NCBI GenBank assembly: GCA_030247885.1
Contig: JAPDRO010000003.1
Location: 1-64,000, forward strand
DNA from: Taxawa tesnikishii (nom. ined.)
Lineage: Eukaryota; Ascomycota; Dothideomycetes; Dothideales
DNA length: 64,000 nucleotides
Direction of reading: 5' to 3'
The notes below the pieces were generated by a model, which did no database searches, was not told the DNA's origin, and was given only the letters and a program-made list of their open reading frames with translations. A program made the translations under genes and the position numbers. The number at the start of each line of letters is the position of its first letter. Positions within the stretch are counted from its first letter, which is position 1. Of this stretch, positions 1-12,800 are shown piece after piece.

Positions 1-22
1 CTTCGTTCAGTTACGTATTGCT
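1..22. other. Residual nanopore sequencing adapter
   Basis: The first 22 bases, starting CTTCGTTCAG and ending GTATTGCT, are unrelated to the telomere array that follows. From memory they match the 3' part of the Oxford Nanopore ligation adapter top strand. They sit outside the first telomere repeat, where an untrimmed adapter would lie if a read ran off the chromosome end. I treat them as an assembly artefact. Confidence 0.9.
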
Positions 23-126
23 CCTAACCCTAACCCTAACCCTAACCCTAACCCTAACCCTAACCCTAACCCTAACCCTAACCCTAACCCTAACCCTAAC
101 CCTAACCCTAACCCTAACCCTAACCC
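23..126. repeat. Telomere array (CCCTAA)n
   Basis: About 17 uninterrupted copies of CCCTAA, the C-rich strand reading inwards, as expected for a left chromosome end with TTAGGG telomeres. The array is perfect, and about 100 bp is a typical length for a filamentous fungus. Confidence 0.97.
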
Positions 127-206
127 ACTCACTCACTCACTCACTCACTCACTCACTCACTCACTCTTATTCTTACTCATTCTTACTCTCACTCACTCAC
201 TCTCTT
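127..206. repeat. Subtelomeric ACTC tetranucleotide repeat
   Basis: About ten perfect ACTC units directly abut the telomere array and then decay into TTATTCTTACTC-type variants with a second short ACTC run. The change from CCCTAA to ACTC is abrupt at 126/127. There is no coding potential: the long Leu/Thr and Ser/His reading frames here are repeat artefacts. Confidence 0.9.
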
Positions 207-1335
207 TTTCAATGTTTTTTCTCTTTCTACTTTATTTCTTTCTTTCTATTTTATCTCTACTTCTTTTATTCTTCTTATATCTTATTACTCTACTACTTTA
301 TTACTTTACTACTCTATTACTCTACTATTCTATTACTCTACTATTTTATTACTCTATTATTTTATTACTTTACTACTTTACTACTTTATTATTTTATTAC
401 TTTATTACTATATTTTTATTACTTTCTTATTCTTTTTAAATATTACTTTAACTCTACTAATTTATTATTCCATTCTTATATTACTATATCTCTATTACTT
501 TACTCCTTATCTTTTACTATAAATCTCTTATTTTAACTTTTTTCTTTTATTTCTTTTCTTTCTTTTATTTTATCTCTTCTTATTTTCCTATTTTTTACTT
601 TTATTCTATTTCTATATTATTATATCCCTATTACTTAAACTTTCTTTCTTTATTCCTTCCTTATTATAACTCTTATTTTCTAACTTACTTATTTTATTCC
701 TTCTCTTTTTATTACCTTTTCTTTTTATTATCTTCTCTTTTCTTTTATATTATCCTCCCTTACTTTACTTTCCTTTTTACTTTTTTTCTCTTATTCTTAA
801 CTAATCTCCTTTTTCTTTTATATTCCACTATTTTACTTTAATTTCTTTTACTTTACTATTAAATCTATTAGTTTTTCTTTTTCTTTCTTTTATCTTTTTT
901 TATCTTAAGAGATATATCTTTTTCTCTTTAAAATATTATACTTGTTATAGAGAGAAATATTACCTTTTTTTTTGAAAATCCTATATAGAGAAATATTGTT
1001 CCTTTCTTTAAAACTTAGCTTTTCTATGATTATCGTCTTCTTCATTTATATACTTACTTTTTACCCTTATTTATCTAAACCCTAACTCTTAGTTCTATAT
1101 TATCCTATATAATCCCTAAGGTTTAAGAAGAACTTTATTATACTTTAGGATTCTTTCTTAACTTCTTTATAACTTAGCTTAAGTCTATTTAACTAAGTTA
1201 CTTTCCTTATCTATTAGACTTCTTCTTAACTACTCTAACTAACTTATTATTAGGCGTTTACTTTTTGTTAGGACTCTTCTTGCTTGTCGGAGCTAGTAAG
1301 GACCTAACGTATTTACCTCTTAAGCTATTATCTAT
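207..1335. other. Pyrimidine-rich subtelomeric spacer
   Basis: The plus strand is strikingly rich in T and C (tracts such as TATTACTTTACTACT) with few G, a strong strand asymmetry that fades towards 1.3 kb. I see no gene. An AACCCTAACTC motif at about 1077 is a lone telomere-like remnant. The sequence looks like diverged simple repeats. Confidence 0.7.
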
Positions 1336-1437
1336 TTTTTTCCTTCGCTACTTCTTCTGTTTTTTCCTTCACTACTTCTTCTGTTTTTTCCTTCACTACT
1401 TCTTCTGTTTTTTCCTTCACTACTTCTTCTGTTTTTT
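1336..1437. repeat. 24-bp tandem repeat
   Basis: Four consecutive 24-bp units (TTTTTTCCTTCACTACTTCT followed by TCTG) plus a partial fifth. The first unit carries one G in place of A; the others are identical. It lies about 40 bp beyond the 3' end of the minus-strand helicase gene. Confidence 0.9.
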
Positions 1438-1478
1438 CTTATAGGTCGTTGCTATTAGTTGTCTCTGACCTCGCTATC

Positions 1479-4400
1479 TTAGAACGACAATAAAGCCTTT
1501 GCCGCTACTCTGACTCCCTGTACCGCCATTCCGCCTCCAAATCTTGTCTCCTCTCCCAACCAGTCAAAGAAATCCTCCACCCCGGCGAATCTGCGCCGGA
1601 AGTGGTCCTCTAGCCATCTGGCTCCTCCGGCGCTCACGAATATCCCGTAACAGAGCGGCAGGACCACGTCTCCGTGCTCACACGCTTCTTCCTTACTGGT
1701 CTTGCTGAGCTCAGCCCTTTGGCAGATGGACTGAGGGTTTAGGCACCAGAAGCAGCTCGTGTACGGACGCAACCACTTTCGTCCGCGTGTCTCGTGCCGC
1801 TGCCGTACTCGACTGCGCTCGTGAAACACCTCATGCCGCCGGGCACACTTGGAGAACTCGTGCTTCCATTCCTCGTCCATCGCACGGCAGAGCAAGCATG
1901 TCCCGCGCACGCTGGCCAGGTCCAGACGGTAGTTGACAAGTTCGGAGTGAGCCTGCAGCCGCTCTTGCTGGATGAGATCGAGTCCGGTGTGGGCGGTCTG
2001 CCGTCTTGTCGCGTCCGAGGCTGCGATTGATCCTCGTGAGCCGCTTTGCAGACGTCGCAAGCCACGTCTTCCGGCATGCACCACCTTCGGTGCTGAGCGA
2101 GATCGAGGTGTTCGCTCAGCGAAGTTCGGAAACATTGCTCGCCTCGTAAGTACTTGTGCACGGCCTGCTTGTCCCGTCGCTTGCGAAGTGACACGTCGTC
2201 CCTGCAGCTGCCCGTCTGCTCCGAACCGACGTCGACGTCGTCTTCGAGCTGTGCCTGCCACGTCGCCGGCAGGAGAACCATCGAGTACGCCTCCATCCCG
2301 TCGCGGCCGGCCCGACCCGACTCCTGCGCGAAGGTGACCAACGAGTCCGGCTCCCCTACGTTCATGACCAGACGTACATGAGCGTGGTCGAAGCCTTCGG
2401 CAAGAGCGGTCGTGGCAACGAGATACGGGCGGTCGGAGGTATGGATCCAGCGATCAACGATGAGCTTCTTCTGTTCCGGCGTTCCGCTCTTTGCGGTGTA
2501 TGCAGCACAACCAAGCAGTTGGCACAGGCTGTCCGCGTCCTCACACGTTCGGACGTATAGGACGATCTTGTCACGGGAATGATCGAACAGGTCGGAGTCG
2601 CGCCACGCGTCTTGCGCTTCGACCGCACTCTGCTCCAGAAGGCTGCCTTTGCGAGGGTCTGCCCTGCGGACCATGTAGAATATGTTGGGTCGGTTGCTCG
2701 ATGCTCTGATGGTTGTCGGACGGTAGAGGTAGTTGCGCTCCTCAAACTCCTCTTCATGGACGGAGGCAGTGTGGCTGTCAGGTAGACAAACTGCGTCCTG
2801 AGATTGCGGACCGCAGTAAGGTCGACGATGCTCGATCGGTAGTCAACGGCAGTCACCGTCAGGTGGCATTCGTCGATCACGATTCGATCGAGTTTCTGCT
2901 GGACGATCAGGCTTCGTGCGTATTTCGTGAAGTGTGTTGTGGCCGCAGCCTCAACGCTGACGATTATCAGCGATGCTTCTCGACTTTCTCCCGGCAACCA
3001 TTCGAGGTGAGCGATGTTCAGTTCCCGTATCCGCCGAAGCAGGTCTGCCCGAAGGGATACGAGCGGCACGATGAGGATGGTGATCCCGGCATCAGGCAGC
3101 GTACACGGCAACATGAAGGACAGGCTCTTTCCGGCTCCGGTTGGCAAGATGGCCACCACCTGCTCCGTCCACGACATGATCGTGGTGAGGGTCTGTTCCT
3201 GCTCCCTCGATTTCCACATCATTCTCTGGTTGCCGTAGAGCTTTCTGAGCCCTTCCAGCAGAGCCTCTGCCGACCACGGTTTGCGGGGCCGATAGACACC
3301 CTTGGCAAGTCGTTCCTTCAGTCGACACTCTTCTCCGTCCCTCTTTCGCTTCTTGCCTTTTAGCATCGTCTCCACTCCCCAGAAGTCCTGCCACAACGTT
3401 GACGCGCGAAGTCCCATTCGGATCAGCCCGTCCCACACGTTGCCGAAGGTCGCTCCCGTCTGATTGGCATACGCCCTGTTGACCGTGCGTGTCTTGTGGT
3501 TGCGCTGTCTCGTCATCGCTCGGATATCCTCCTCCATCTCCTCGGCGTCCTCGTCGTCTTCGTTGACTTCGAAGCAGCCTATGTTGCTCGCAAACTTGGT
3601 CTTGACGATGGCCACGCTCATCTGGCGCCAGTTGGAAACGTGAAGCCGGGGTGTGCACGCCCGAGCACTGGCTTCCTCCAGACAACGACTCAACCGTCCT
3701 TCGCCCCACACCTTCCGTCTTTCTCCCACAAGAACGAGGAGAGCAGTGCCTTTGGTGATTGCTGCCGCAGAAAGACCTGTCGTAGCGGCACGACATAGAC
3801 GAGGTAATCCAGCAACAGGTCGCCCACCGGATTGGCGAGAAACCGGATGTTTTCCTTGTACCTGCCCGTCTGCTGCTGACCTTTGTGGTATTTGACATGT
3901 ATCATGACACGATCGTGGCGGAGTGTGATGGATCGTCGTCGTTGCGTGTTCCGCCAGGTCATGGAGAAGAACTCGCTTTCGCGGATGGGCTGACCGCCAC
4001 TGATGTGAACGAGGACACACAAGCGTTTCAAGAACTCCTGCACAGTTGCCTCGTAGCCGGCTAGCGCACTGTCCCTCCAAACGAAGCCGCTCGCTGATCG
4101 ACGGTCTTGCTGAAGGAAAAGGCGGCACAGTTGCTCGGAACGCTCAACGGCGGCCAACAGAGCTTTGTCCGTCCCCTCAGCAGGAGAGCGTTGTCACGAT
4201 GCTGGATCAAGCTCCAGCCGACGGTATCGACGTTGCCGCTATCTCTAAGCGCCCAAGACTGCATGCGGCGTAGGTCCTTCTGACCCAGCAGCAAGTCGTC
4301 GTACAGTAGCCGTTCGCACTCACGGTATTCGGAGAGCAGTAGCGTGGGGATCTGGTCCATACGCAGCTCTGTATCTTCGTATGTCAGGACCTGTTCGCTT

Positions 4401-5907
4401 TCGTCCCAACAGGCCTCATGATCACCCACGCTGTCCTTCGAGATGCGAAACAGCAACAGGCGCCAGCGGAGTATCTCCCCATCGGCGTCTCGGCCGTCTG
4501 CTGCAGATAACTCTCACAGCATTCCTTGACGAGCGCGAGCGTTTCTCCCCACCCTGCCGCTCTTTGCGAGCACAGTCATAGAAGATCAGCAGCTGCGCGA
4601 CCCATATCATCGCAGACAGACTGCTGTTGAAGTTGCCGGGTTCCATCCAGCCTTGCGTAGACGGCTTGATGCTTAGCATCGCGCAGAAGCTCACTATTGG
4701 CGAGCGGTACCGTCGGGCTCCGGTAGTGTGACGGATAACGAGCATCCATAACTCAACCAGCCCATCTCTCAGTTGGCCCTTGATCCCTTCACCCGTGCCC
4801 GTCGCTCCCCGTTCTGCTAACCGACGGAGGTTATGCCACACCACCCTTTGCTTGTCCGTCGGTTCGATCACGTCCTCTGGCCGGATCGTCTCCTCCGAGT
4901 CAGCACTGAAGTGGTACTCGTCACAGATCGCCACTCGCTCCAGGTACGACAGGAACTGTGACGCCAGCTTGAAGTAGACCTTGAGCGTGCCGGGCTCCTT
5001 GTAAGGATCGAACGGCCGAACCTTCCCAATCGACTCGACCTGCGACGACTGGAACCGACTGAGAACGACGCGACATGGCCAAGTGAGCATACAGTCGGGT
5101 CCGTCGAAACACCAGCCGTGCGCCTCCCTGAGCACGTCCTCCATCGCATCGACGATCGTCCGCAGAGGACATCCTTCGTCTCGCGAGGGCACGGCGATCG
5201 CTGCTCGGATCTCGTCTTTCTTCGCCGCAGACATGGTCGACGATGCCGGTCTCTCTGAGCCATGGTACCACGGTAGAACGATGCTCGTCGAATCCGCGGA
5301 CACGGTTGGCCGCAGATGCGGCGTCGCGCTCTGCCTGAAGGATGTCTTCTTCTTGCGTCCGGAAGAAGTCACGCTGGTGACCGGCTCGCCTCCGACCGCA
5401 AATCTCCAGGTCCGCTACTTGGACCTCGAAGTACCTCTGCCAGCTTCCGACCTTGAAGAAACGCTGACAGGCGCGGTCGCAAGACCACAGCTTGTTGTGG
5501 GTATGGACCTGCTTCAAACGAGCATCGCCGCCTCGCTTCTGTCCGTTGACCCAGCCGTGTTGCCGCTCACAATGATCTTGCATGCCACGCGGAGTGCGGC
5601 ATATATAGGGACAAAGCCTGCCTTCGCCATCTTTCCCGCCACACTTCAAGCCGTCGAAGTACACCGGAAGTCCCGTTACGGGAGGCTCTGTTGCTGCTGG
5701 ATAGATGACATCTGCCTCGACTTGCGCAAGTTCGGTAAAAGACCCGACTTTGGCAATAATGTCCCGCCGTTGTTGTAAGCTGAGACGCTTGTGATGCACA
5801 CGAAGATGTTTGGCGAGCTGCGAAGGTACGACTGCATACTGACAATGGATGCAAACAAGGATGCGGTGCTGGGCGACTACTTGGAAGAGACGATGAAAAT
5901 CATCCAT
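1479..5907 (-). pseudogene. Telomere-linked RecQ-type helicase (TLH), frame-broken copy
   Basis: A long subtelomeric gene transcribed towards the telomere. The N-terminus (from ATG at 5907) carries a C2H2-like segment, CIHCQYAVVPSQLAKHLRVHH, of the kind found in fungal DUF3505-type helicase fusions. The middle (about 4150-3800) has the IHISGGQP and YHKG region I associate with fungal TLH proteins. The RecQ core follows: Walker A LPTGAGKS (about 3140), DECH box (about 2870), motif III YLTATLPP, and motif VI QESGRAGRDG (about 2310). The C-terminal Cys-rich part ends with a TAA at 1479. Homology runs through seven successive reading-frame pieces, with shifts near 5230, 4450, 4145, 3700, 2690 and 2010. 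Between shifts the frames are clean and no RIP signature is visible, so either consensus indels or recent decay could explain them. The role at telomeres is known only from family context. Confidence 0.85.
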
Positions 5908-6293
5908 CTGAGTCTTGGCTTGCCTTCACGGCTGCCATACTTGCGAGGCCAGACATAGCTATATTACCTTTCTAAGGATTTAAAGGATCCATGTGATGCT
6001 CAGGATCAATTGTTTAGAGCGTACTGATCACGTCGCATAGACACAGGGCTGGTCTTTGTTTGGAGAGGCCGCCCTGCGAAAATGCGGGAGTGGCCTATGC
6101 ACAAGGCGCCTCATCTTTTTCCTTTTAAGACCGCCGCCCTTGATGTTCCATGTATATGGCATATATATGAGTGGTGTTTGGCATGCAGAGAGAATAACCT
6201 TATGACAGTATATGTGTGGGTTTCGAGAAGGTTGGGGCTCGGGAAGGCAAACGAATCGTGGTCAACAGGTGCAAACGAATCGTGGTCGTTCCT

Positions 6294-6309
6294 CTAACCC
6301 TTAGGGTTA
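6294..6309. repeat. Head-to-head telomere-like motif
   Basis: The sequence CTAACCCTTAGGGTTA joins one C-rich and one G-rich telomere unit head to head (AACCC-TTA-GGGTT). It lies between the second and third CAAACGAATCGTGG copies at the edge of the telomere-linked helicase segment. It could be a scar of a telomere-telomere or telomere-break joining event, or chance. Confidence 0.5.
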
Positions 6310-6324
6310 TAGCCCACGCAAAAG

Positions 6325-6349
6325 CAAACGAATCGTGGCCATTCGTTTG
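6325..6349. repeat. Short perfect inverted repeat
   Basis: CAAACGAAT, a 7-base loop CGTGGCC, then ATTCGTTTG: perfect 9-bp arms. It overlaps the third copy of the CAAACGAATCGTGG repeat and lies right at the boundary with the RIPped block. Its function is unknown. Confidence 0.6.
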
Positions 6350-6352
6350 ACT

Positions 6353-6828
6353 TCTACGAGTAGGTTTTAAAGTAATCGAGCTACTTCTTACTAATCGGTC
6401 GAGGTAATAGTTATAAAGTCTTTAATAGTTATACGCGTCTACGTTAAATTTCCTCGGCTATTTATATAACTAACGTAAGCGAAGTAGGAAAGCTAGTACG
6501 TATAAGACGTATAATTTATTAGACTAATATCTTCTCTTTCGTAACTAATAGGATCTACTTTATTTCGTACGCTATAGCGCGCGAAGTATATTTAACTATA
6601 CGATTTTAAAGCGTTATACTTAGGACGTTAAACGCGCTAGTAGCCTTACGGATTAATATATATTTCTTCTTTTTAAGGCCGAGATAGTATTTTAGATATT
6701 AGCTTTAATATACGCTCGCTAGTTAGGTATAAAAGTACTTATAGTAAGTAGTAGTAATATTAGTAGATTAAAGGGTTACGTTTTAGTAATCTATTACTTT
6801 ACCTAATTTATTACCTTGCGGTTTACGT
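6353..6828 (+). mobile_element. Fragment D: right end of an A-family DNA transposon
   Basis: About 475 bp that aligns with the right ends of copies B and G (shared anchors CTTCTTACTAATCGG-type, ATATAACTAACGTAAGCGAA, CGTATAAGACGTATAAT, and TTGCGGTTTACGT at the tip), in the same orientation. The left part of the element is missing: homology begins at the junction with normal-composition sequence near 6353. The right tip is followed by TA, the usual target duplication of this family. It is RIP-mutated throughout and is the telomere-proximal boundary of the repeat block. Confidence 0.8.
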
Positions 6829-9800
6829 TATAACTACTATTACTACTATTATCTTCTTTACTACTATTTACTCCTTTTACTTATTTGTCTTTTATCTCTT
6901 TTAGTTCCTCGTCTTAAAACGCCTTTTATATAACTATAAACTATAAAATCTTAATTAACTTAAATAAAATTAGTAAGTAACTATTCGTTCCCTTTTATCT
7001 TTCTTCTTTAACTTTTAAAACTACTATAGTATATATTATTACGTACTTATAATCCTTCGATATACTATTCTAGTTTAATAATATAATATAAAACTTTAAA
7101 TACGCTTCTTTTACTTCCGATAACTTTCTTTATTTTTCTATATTTACCCCTTTAGCTTACTCTTTTTCTTTACTTACTCTCGGCTCTTCTTCGTCGTTTA
7201 GTACTACTTATTTATTACGTCCTTATTTAGCTAAAATACTCCTTACTTATAGTTATATTAGTCGCGACTATATTACTTCTTTCTTTACTTACCTTTATAA
7301 CGCCTTTTATACCTTTCGCTACTTCTTATTAAAATAGTACTTTAAACTATTTTACTTATACTTCTTATACGTAGTCTACGCAAAAAATATTAATAGTTCC
7401 CTTTATAGCTACGTATATACCGATATTTCCTCTACGTCCTAGTACGCTATTAATAGTATATATCTCGTCTACTTATCCTCCGTTTAAATAGCCTTAATAC
7501 GTACGAAATACTTAGCTTTTTAGCTAATAGTTTATTACGTAAACTAGGCTAATTTCTTTATTACCTTTTAAATTACTACTTCTATTAACTCCTTTACTTC
7601 GTCTAATTAGTTTATACTTACTATTAACTACGTATAGTCTAGCCCCGCTAAATACGCGTTCTATCTCGTTTTATTTAATTACTAGTTTACCTCGTCTATT
7701 TTTACTTTATTAATTTTTACCTTTATCTTTACCTTAATACTATTTATATCCTTAATTACGCTAGCTATAAACTCGAATTATATTGTCTTACTATCTAGAA
7801 TATTTTGTACCTTACTACCCTTTTATACTTTATACTTACGCTCCCTTACCTTAAAAAACGCTAAATAGGCCTAGTAAATAAAAATCCTCTAGTATCTAAC
7901 TATCTTTTATAACTATATTATTTCGTTCTTAATTTCTATTTACTTTACGTTTATCGAGCGTTTCTCTTACTTAAACTATATTTAATTATAAACTATATAG
8001 TAATACTTAATAATATTATTATCTATCTACTAGATATACTAATAGTTTAATAAGTTAATTTAATATTATTAGTTATCTTTAAATATTAGTAACTATAAGA
8101 TTTCGTCTTACGTCGCGTTTATTACTTTAAACTTATTTAGACTAGCTTATAACCCTTCGAATTAAGTACTAGCTTCTTATAAAATACCTTTCGCTTCTTT
8201 ATAACTTATCTTATACTATTTACCCTTAAAATAAGCGACGATCTCGCGCGGCTAAACTCTATACTTATACGCCCGATAAACTAATACTTTATACTCTAGT
8301 AAATACTGACGTATTACGTAATATCTATTACTCTAACGTCTATTACTCTAATAATATTAAACGCTTTATTAAACTTATTATAACGCTTATAATATAATAG
8401 TAAATAAGTTATAAAAACGTAGAATAAGTAACTATAGCGAATAGGTTATAAAAATAGTTTATAAGTTCTATATTTACGTTCTATATAGGAGTTTATATAT
8501 TTCCTTAACTTAATATAAGTACGCGACTCTTATATACGACGCGATTCCTTTAGTATTAATATAAATTCGCGTTCTTTACGTAGTTAATTAATGTTTAACG
8601 TTATTTACTTTACCTTTTATACTAGCTTAGTAGTTACGCTATCGTATAGTTATATAGTCGCTTTATACGAATATTAAACCCTTTAAACTATAACCTTAAT
8701 ATAACTCTAAGTACTCTTTAACGTACAATTTTAACCTTAAGATTACGACTAGAGTTATAGCGTATATATATAATAAATATATCTAAATTTAGGACGGTTC
8801 TAAGGCGGGAATAAAACGCGAATATACGCCTTTTTATAACGGGTTTCTACTCCCTATAATATAAACTACTAAGGTAACCTTAACTTTAAGTATTTCTTAG
8901 TACTAATAAATAACGAGTTTTTACTTACGTCCTTATTAAGTATTTAAGATAAACTAGCGTAAGGCTAGACTTATAGTAGTAATAAGTAGTAGTTAAGTAG
9001 TAAGTATAAAGTAAAGTAGTAAAAGAAGTAAAGAGAAGTATAATAGTCTTAAAGTAATAAAGCTTACGTATTACTTAAATTATATAAGACGAGTATAATT
9101 TCGTATAATACTATTTTAGGTTAGGAATTAAATCCTTTATTATCCTATTATTATACGAGACGCTCTTAAGTATAAAATATTAAAAGAAACTAATAGTATA
9201 GTAATATAAGAGAAGCTACCTTTTATTTTAATATCTTTTTACTTCTTAAACGCTCTCTTATTACTCTTAGTACGATAGTTACTTTAACTACTATAAGTAC
9301 CTCTTACTTACGTAATTTTACTAGTATTCGTTATAGTATTACTATCCTTACCTTCTTTACTCTTCTTCGTTAAATTTAGTATACTATTATTAATAAGCGG
9401 CGTCTTCGCCTTTTTTAGCTTTTTACTTTTTAAAATAGAAGTATTAACTTAAGTCTTATACTTTGCCCTAGTACTAAATAGTAACTTAAACGAGAAATTA
9501 GACGGAGTATTACTAATCTTAGAGCTCTTATATTCCTTACTAAACTTAGTTTACTTATCTTTAGTAGACGTCTAATTATTAACTAGAGACTTAGTAAGTA
9601 AAGTAAAGTCTATAGTACGTAGAATTAAGAGCTTAAGAGGAACGATAAGGAAACGATAGAGAGAGTTACTAGTATTACTTAATATACTATTAAGGCTTAC
9701 TTAATCTAATATAAGCGTAGAAGTTAGTAATACTATAGGGGCGAAAAGCTCGACTAAGTTAGCTTCCTTCTTACTAGTAACTTAGCTTCGTAATAGAAAT

Positions 9801-12800
9801 TAACTATAGTTAATAAACGTAGACGTAAATTTAAATAATTAATTACTATTTAAAGTCGTCGGAGTAAGTAAAGTAAGTTAATTATTATTAATAGACGTAA
9901 ACGCGCCTTTAGATAACTAATTACTACTTAAAGCTATTAGAGTAAATTAAAGGAGTTAACCTTTATTAACGAGCGTAGACGTAGCTCTAAATAGCTAGAT
10001 ATTACTACTATTAATAGACTTAAATCCCTTTATATTAATATCGAGTAAACTAGTATAAACTACTACTACTTACTAAGACTAAGCCTCTTTAATACGCTTA
10101 TAGAGAAAGGTATAAAGCCTCTACTAAACGTTATCGAATATACTTTAATACTATTCTTTTATAAGGTTTTAGCTAAGAAGCTTATAGCCTATTAGTATAC
10201 TCTTTATAATGCGAATATAGTAAGTTATAACTTCCTTTACCTTAGCCTTATTTTAGCCTCTCTTTATAAGCTTTAGTACGTAGTACTTTTAACGCTTATC
10301 CTCGAAGTCTTTAAAGTAAATAAAAAGGTCTCTACTAGTAGTAAGTTAAGTTACGTACTTCCTAATAAACTTATTAATAATAGTTATATAGTAAGTATTA
10401 TAGTAAAAGAGAAAGTAAACGTATACTATATACTATTATCCTAGGTAGTCCTCGCAAGCGATTATTTATAACGTAATAAGGATACTACTTAAAGGGTATA
10501 AGAAAGTTATATAATATTTACCCTTTTATATATTAGTAGCCTCGTATCTAGTTAAGAGAAAATAGACGAGGACTTAGTAACTCTTATAATTCGAACTACT
10601 TTACTTCTAGAAAATAGTAATATACTTTACGAAGGTCTAATTTACGTAGTACGTATATACGTCTAGTTATATTATTTTAAAGAGAATCTCGAGGTCTTAA
10701 ACCTTAAGTAACTAGTAAACTTATACTAGTAACTTCTTATGCTAGTTAAAGTAGAGCTTATTTACGAGAGTTATAAGAGTCTTCTTAGCTATTAACTTTA
10801 AGAGTTAGTATCTAATAGTACTAGTTTTATTTCTATAAAGTATAATAAAGTTATTCGAGTAAGTAAACTAGTAGAAAGTACCCTAGTTAGCGTCGTCGAT
10901 AAATTCTTATTACTTATACTATCTTACTACTTAGTCTATAGTAACGCTACTATTTTAGTTAATAGTTTCGAGGAAGTTATTTACTAAAATATTACTTAGC
11001 TAGCGCCTAGCTATAGTATCCTCTATAAATTATAAGGTTAAGTTAGTATTTCCTAGTACTATAATATTAACTAATAAAGCTTAATTTAGGCTTTTAAAAT
11101 CCGTAAATATAAGATTATAAAGCTACTTTTAGTTCTTTAGCTTAAGATAAAGGGAAATATAATAGGCTATAAAGTAACTTTACTAATTACTACTAATACG
11201 CTCCTTCGCTTTATTATAAAGCGTTATATAGTTAGTTTTAACGCGCCGTAGCTATAGTAGTCTTAATATAGCGCGTATAGTAATAGTAACTTCGAGGGTA
11301 AGTAATAAGTTAAATAGTTACCTTACGATTATATTAAATTACTATAGGTTAAAAATATAAAGGTAATGCGCTATACTTCTCTCTAAGCTAAAGAAATCGC
11401 CTTCCTTAAGTAAAGTATTTTTACGTAAAGCGTCGTTAGCCTCCTAGTATATATTCTTTATATAAGATATATCTTTATCGAAGCGATACTCTTTATTTAT
11501 TTATACGTCGTTTTAAAAGAAAGTTAAAATAGTATAGAAATTTATAAGATAGTATATATTAATTATCGCTAATATAATAATAGTATACTATAGATATATA
11601 AGGCGCTATAAGATAGTTATTAAAGTTAAATTACGAAGATAATAACCTTCGTCTATAATAAAGATATTAATAATATTTAAGGTAAAGAACGTATTATAGT
11701 ACGCCTCGTAGGCCTTTATAATATACTCGTCCTAAATTTGCTACTCTTTATTATAAGAGTACTTAGGCGCGTTATTTATATACTCGGTATTGTCCTAATA
11801 TTAAGTTATTAAAAGAAGCGAATATAGAAAATAGTCTACGCGCGTAAAAAGGAGTAAAGTAATCTAGTAGCTTACGCGCGTAAACTATATATAAGATATA
11901 CTTACTTACTTATCTTTTACCTTAATATTATTACTTTACTTCGCTTAACTCTTATTAATCTCTATATAGTCGAGATCTATTACCTTTAATAAAGATATAA
12001 CTTAGTCTTCTTTTTATTTCTTTTATAACTTTTCCTCTTTAATTACTTAACTTTACTATTATCTAATATACGTTTATAAAAGGTAGTCTTTATAGTAATA
12101 TAAATATAAGTAAGCGTCTCCGAGTCGTTATAGTTTAGCTTACGTAATTACTTATTAAACTCGTTAACCTTTATTATAATACGAAGCTTTTATAGTTTAG
12201 CGTTTACGTTCTTATTTATACTTATTTAAATCTTAAAGTATTTTAAGAGTAAGGGGAAGTAATCGATAATCTCGTCCTACTAGACCTTAATAATAGTAGA
12301 CGAGCTAACTATAAGATTTACTTAATAGTTACTAGGCGCCTAGTTCTCTTTAAGATCCTCTTTAGTTAACTTATACTTCGACTTTAAAGGCTCCTCTTTA
12401 TATAAATTTTACTCTTTTATTAGTCTATTATAGTTAGAGGAATTTATAGAGCTATTAAGTAAGGCTACTTACTCTTATTTCTTAGGACTTATATCTTAAA
12501 GGTAAATACGCTCTTTAGTTATAGTAATATCGTAATAGTAGTATACTTATAAGTATTTAAAGTAAATTACGCTTAGGATAATAAACGTCTTCCTTATACT
12601 TATTTAGTTCTTAAGGACGAAACTAAGAAGCTTTTATAATAACTTAAAGTAACTTTTAATATACTATATAAGGAAGGCTATACTAATAACTTACTATAAC
12701 TTAATAGGCCGATTATAGCTAGGTAATATAGGCTTATTAGAGTTAAGGAAGAAGTAGTTATAAGAGCGCGTATAGTTAAGATAAGCGAATATAATTACGC

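Larger units (their letters stand above)
5908..6352. other. TLH upstream region and subtelomere junction
   Basis: About 445 bp of normal-composition sequence upstream of the helicase. No supported gene. It ends with three copies of a CAAACGAATCGTGG motif (about 6250, 6273 and 6325) and a telomere-like inverted motif, then passes abruptly into RIPped sequence near 6353. Confidence 0.6.

Noticed and set aside
18-536. 172-codon open frame with Leu/Thr and Ser/His repeats
   Set aside because: It is the translated telomere and ACTC array followed by T-rich simple sequence; no gene would look like this.
1336-1437. Possible CRISPR-like array
   Set aside because: Units are directly tandem without spacers, in a eukaryotic subtelomere.
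1794-3895. Many plus-strand open frames opposite the helicase
   Set aside because: GC-rich antisense shadows; the helicase motifs lie on the minus strand.
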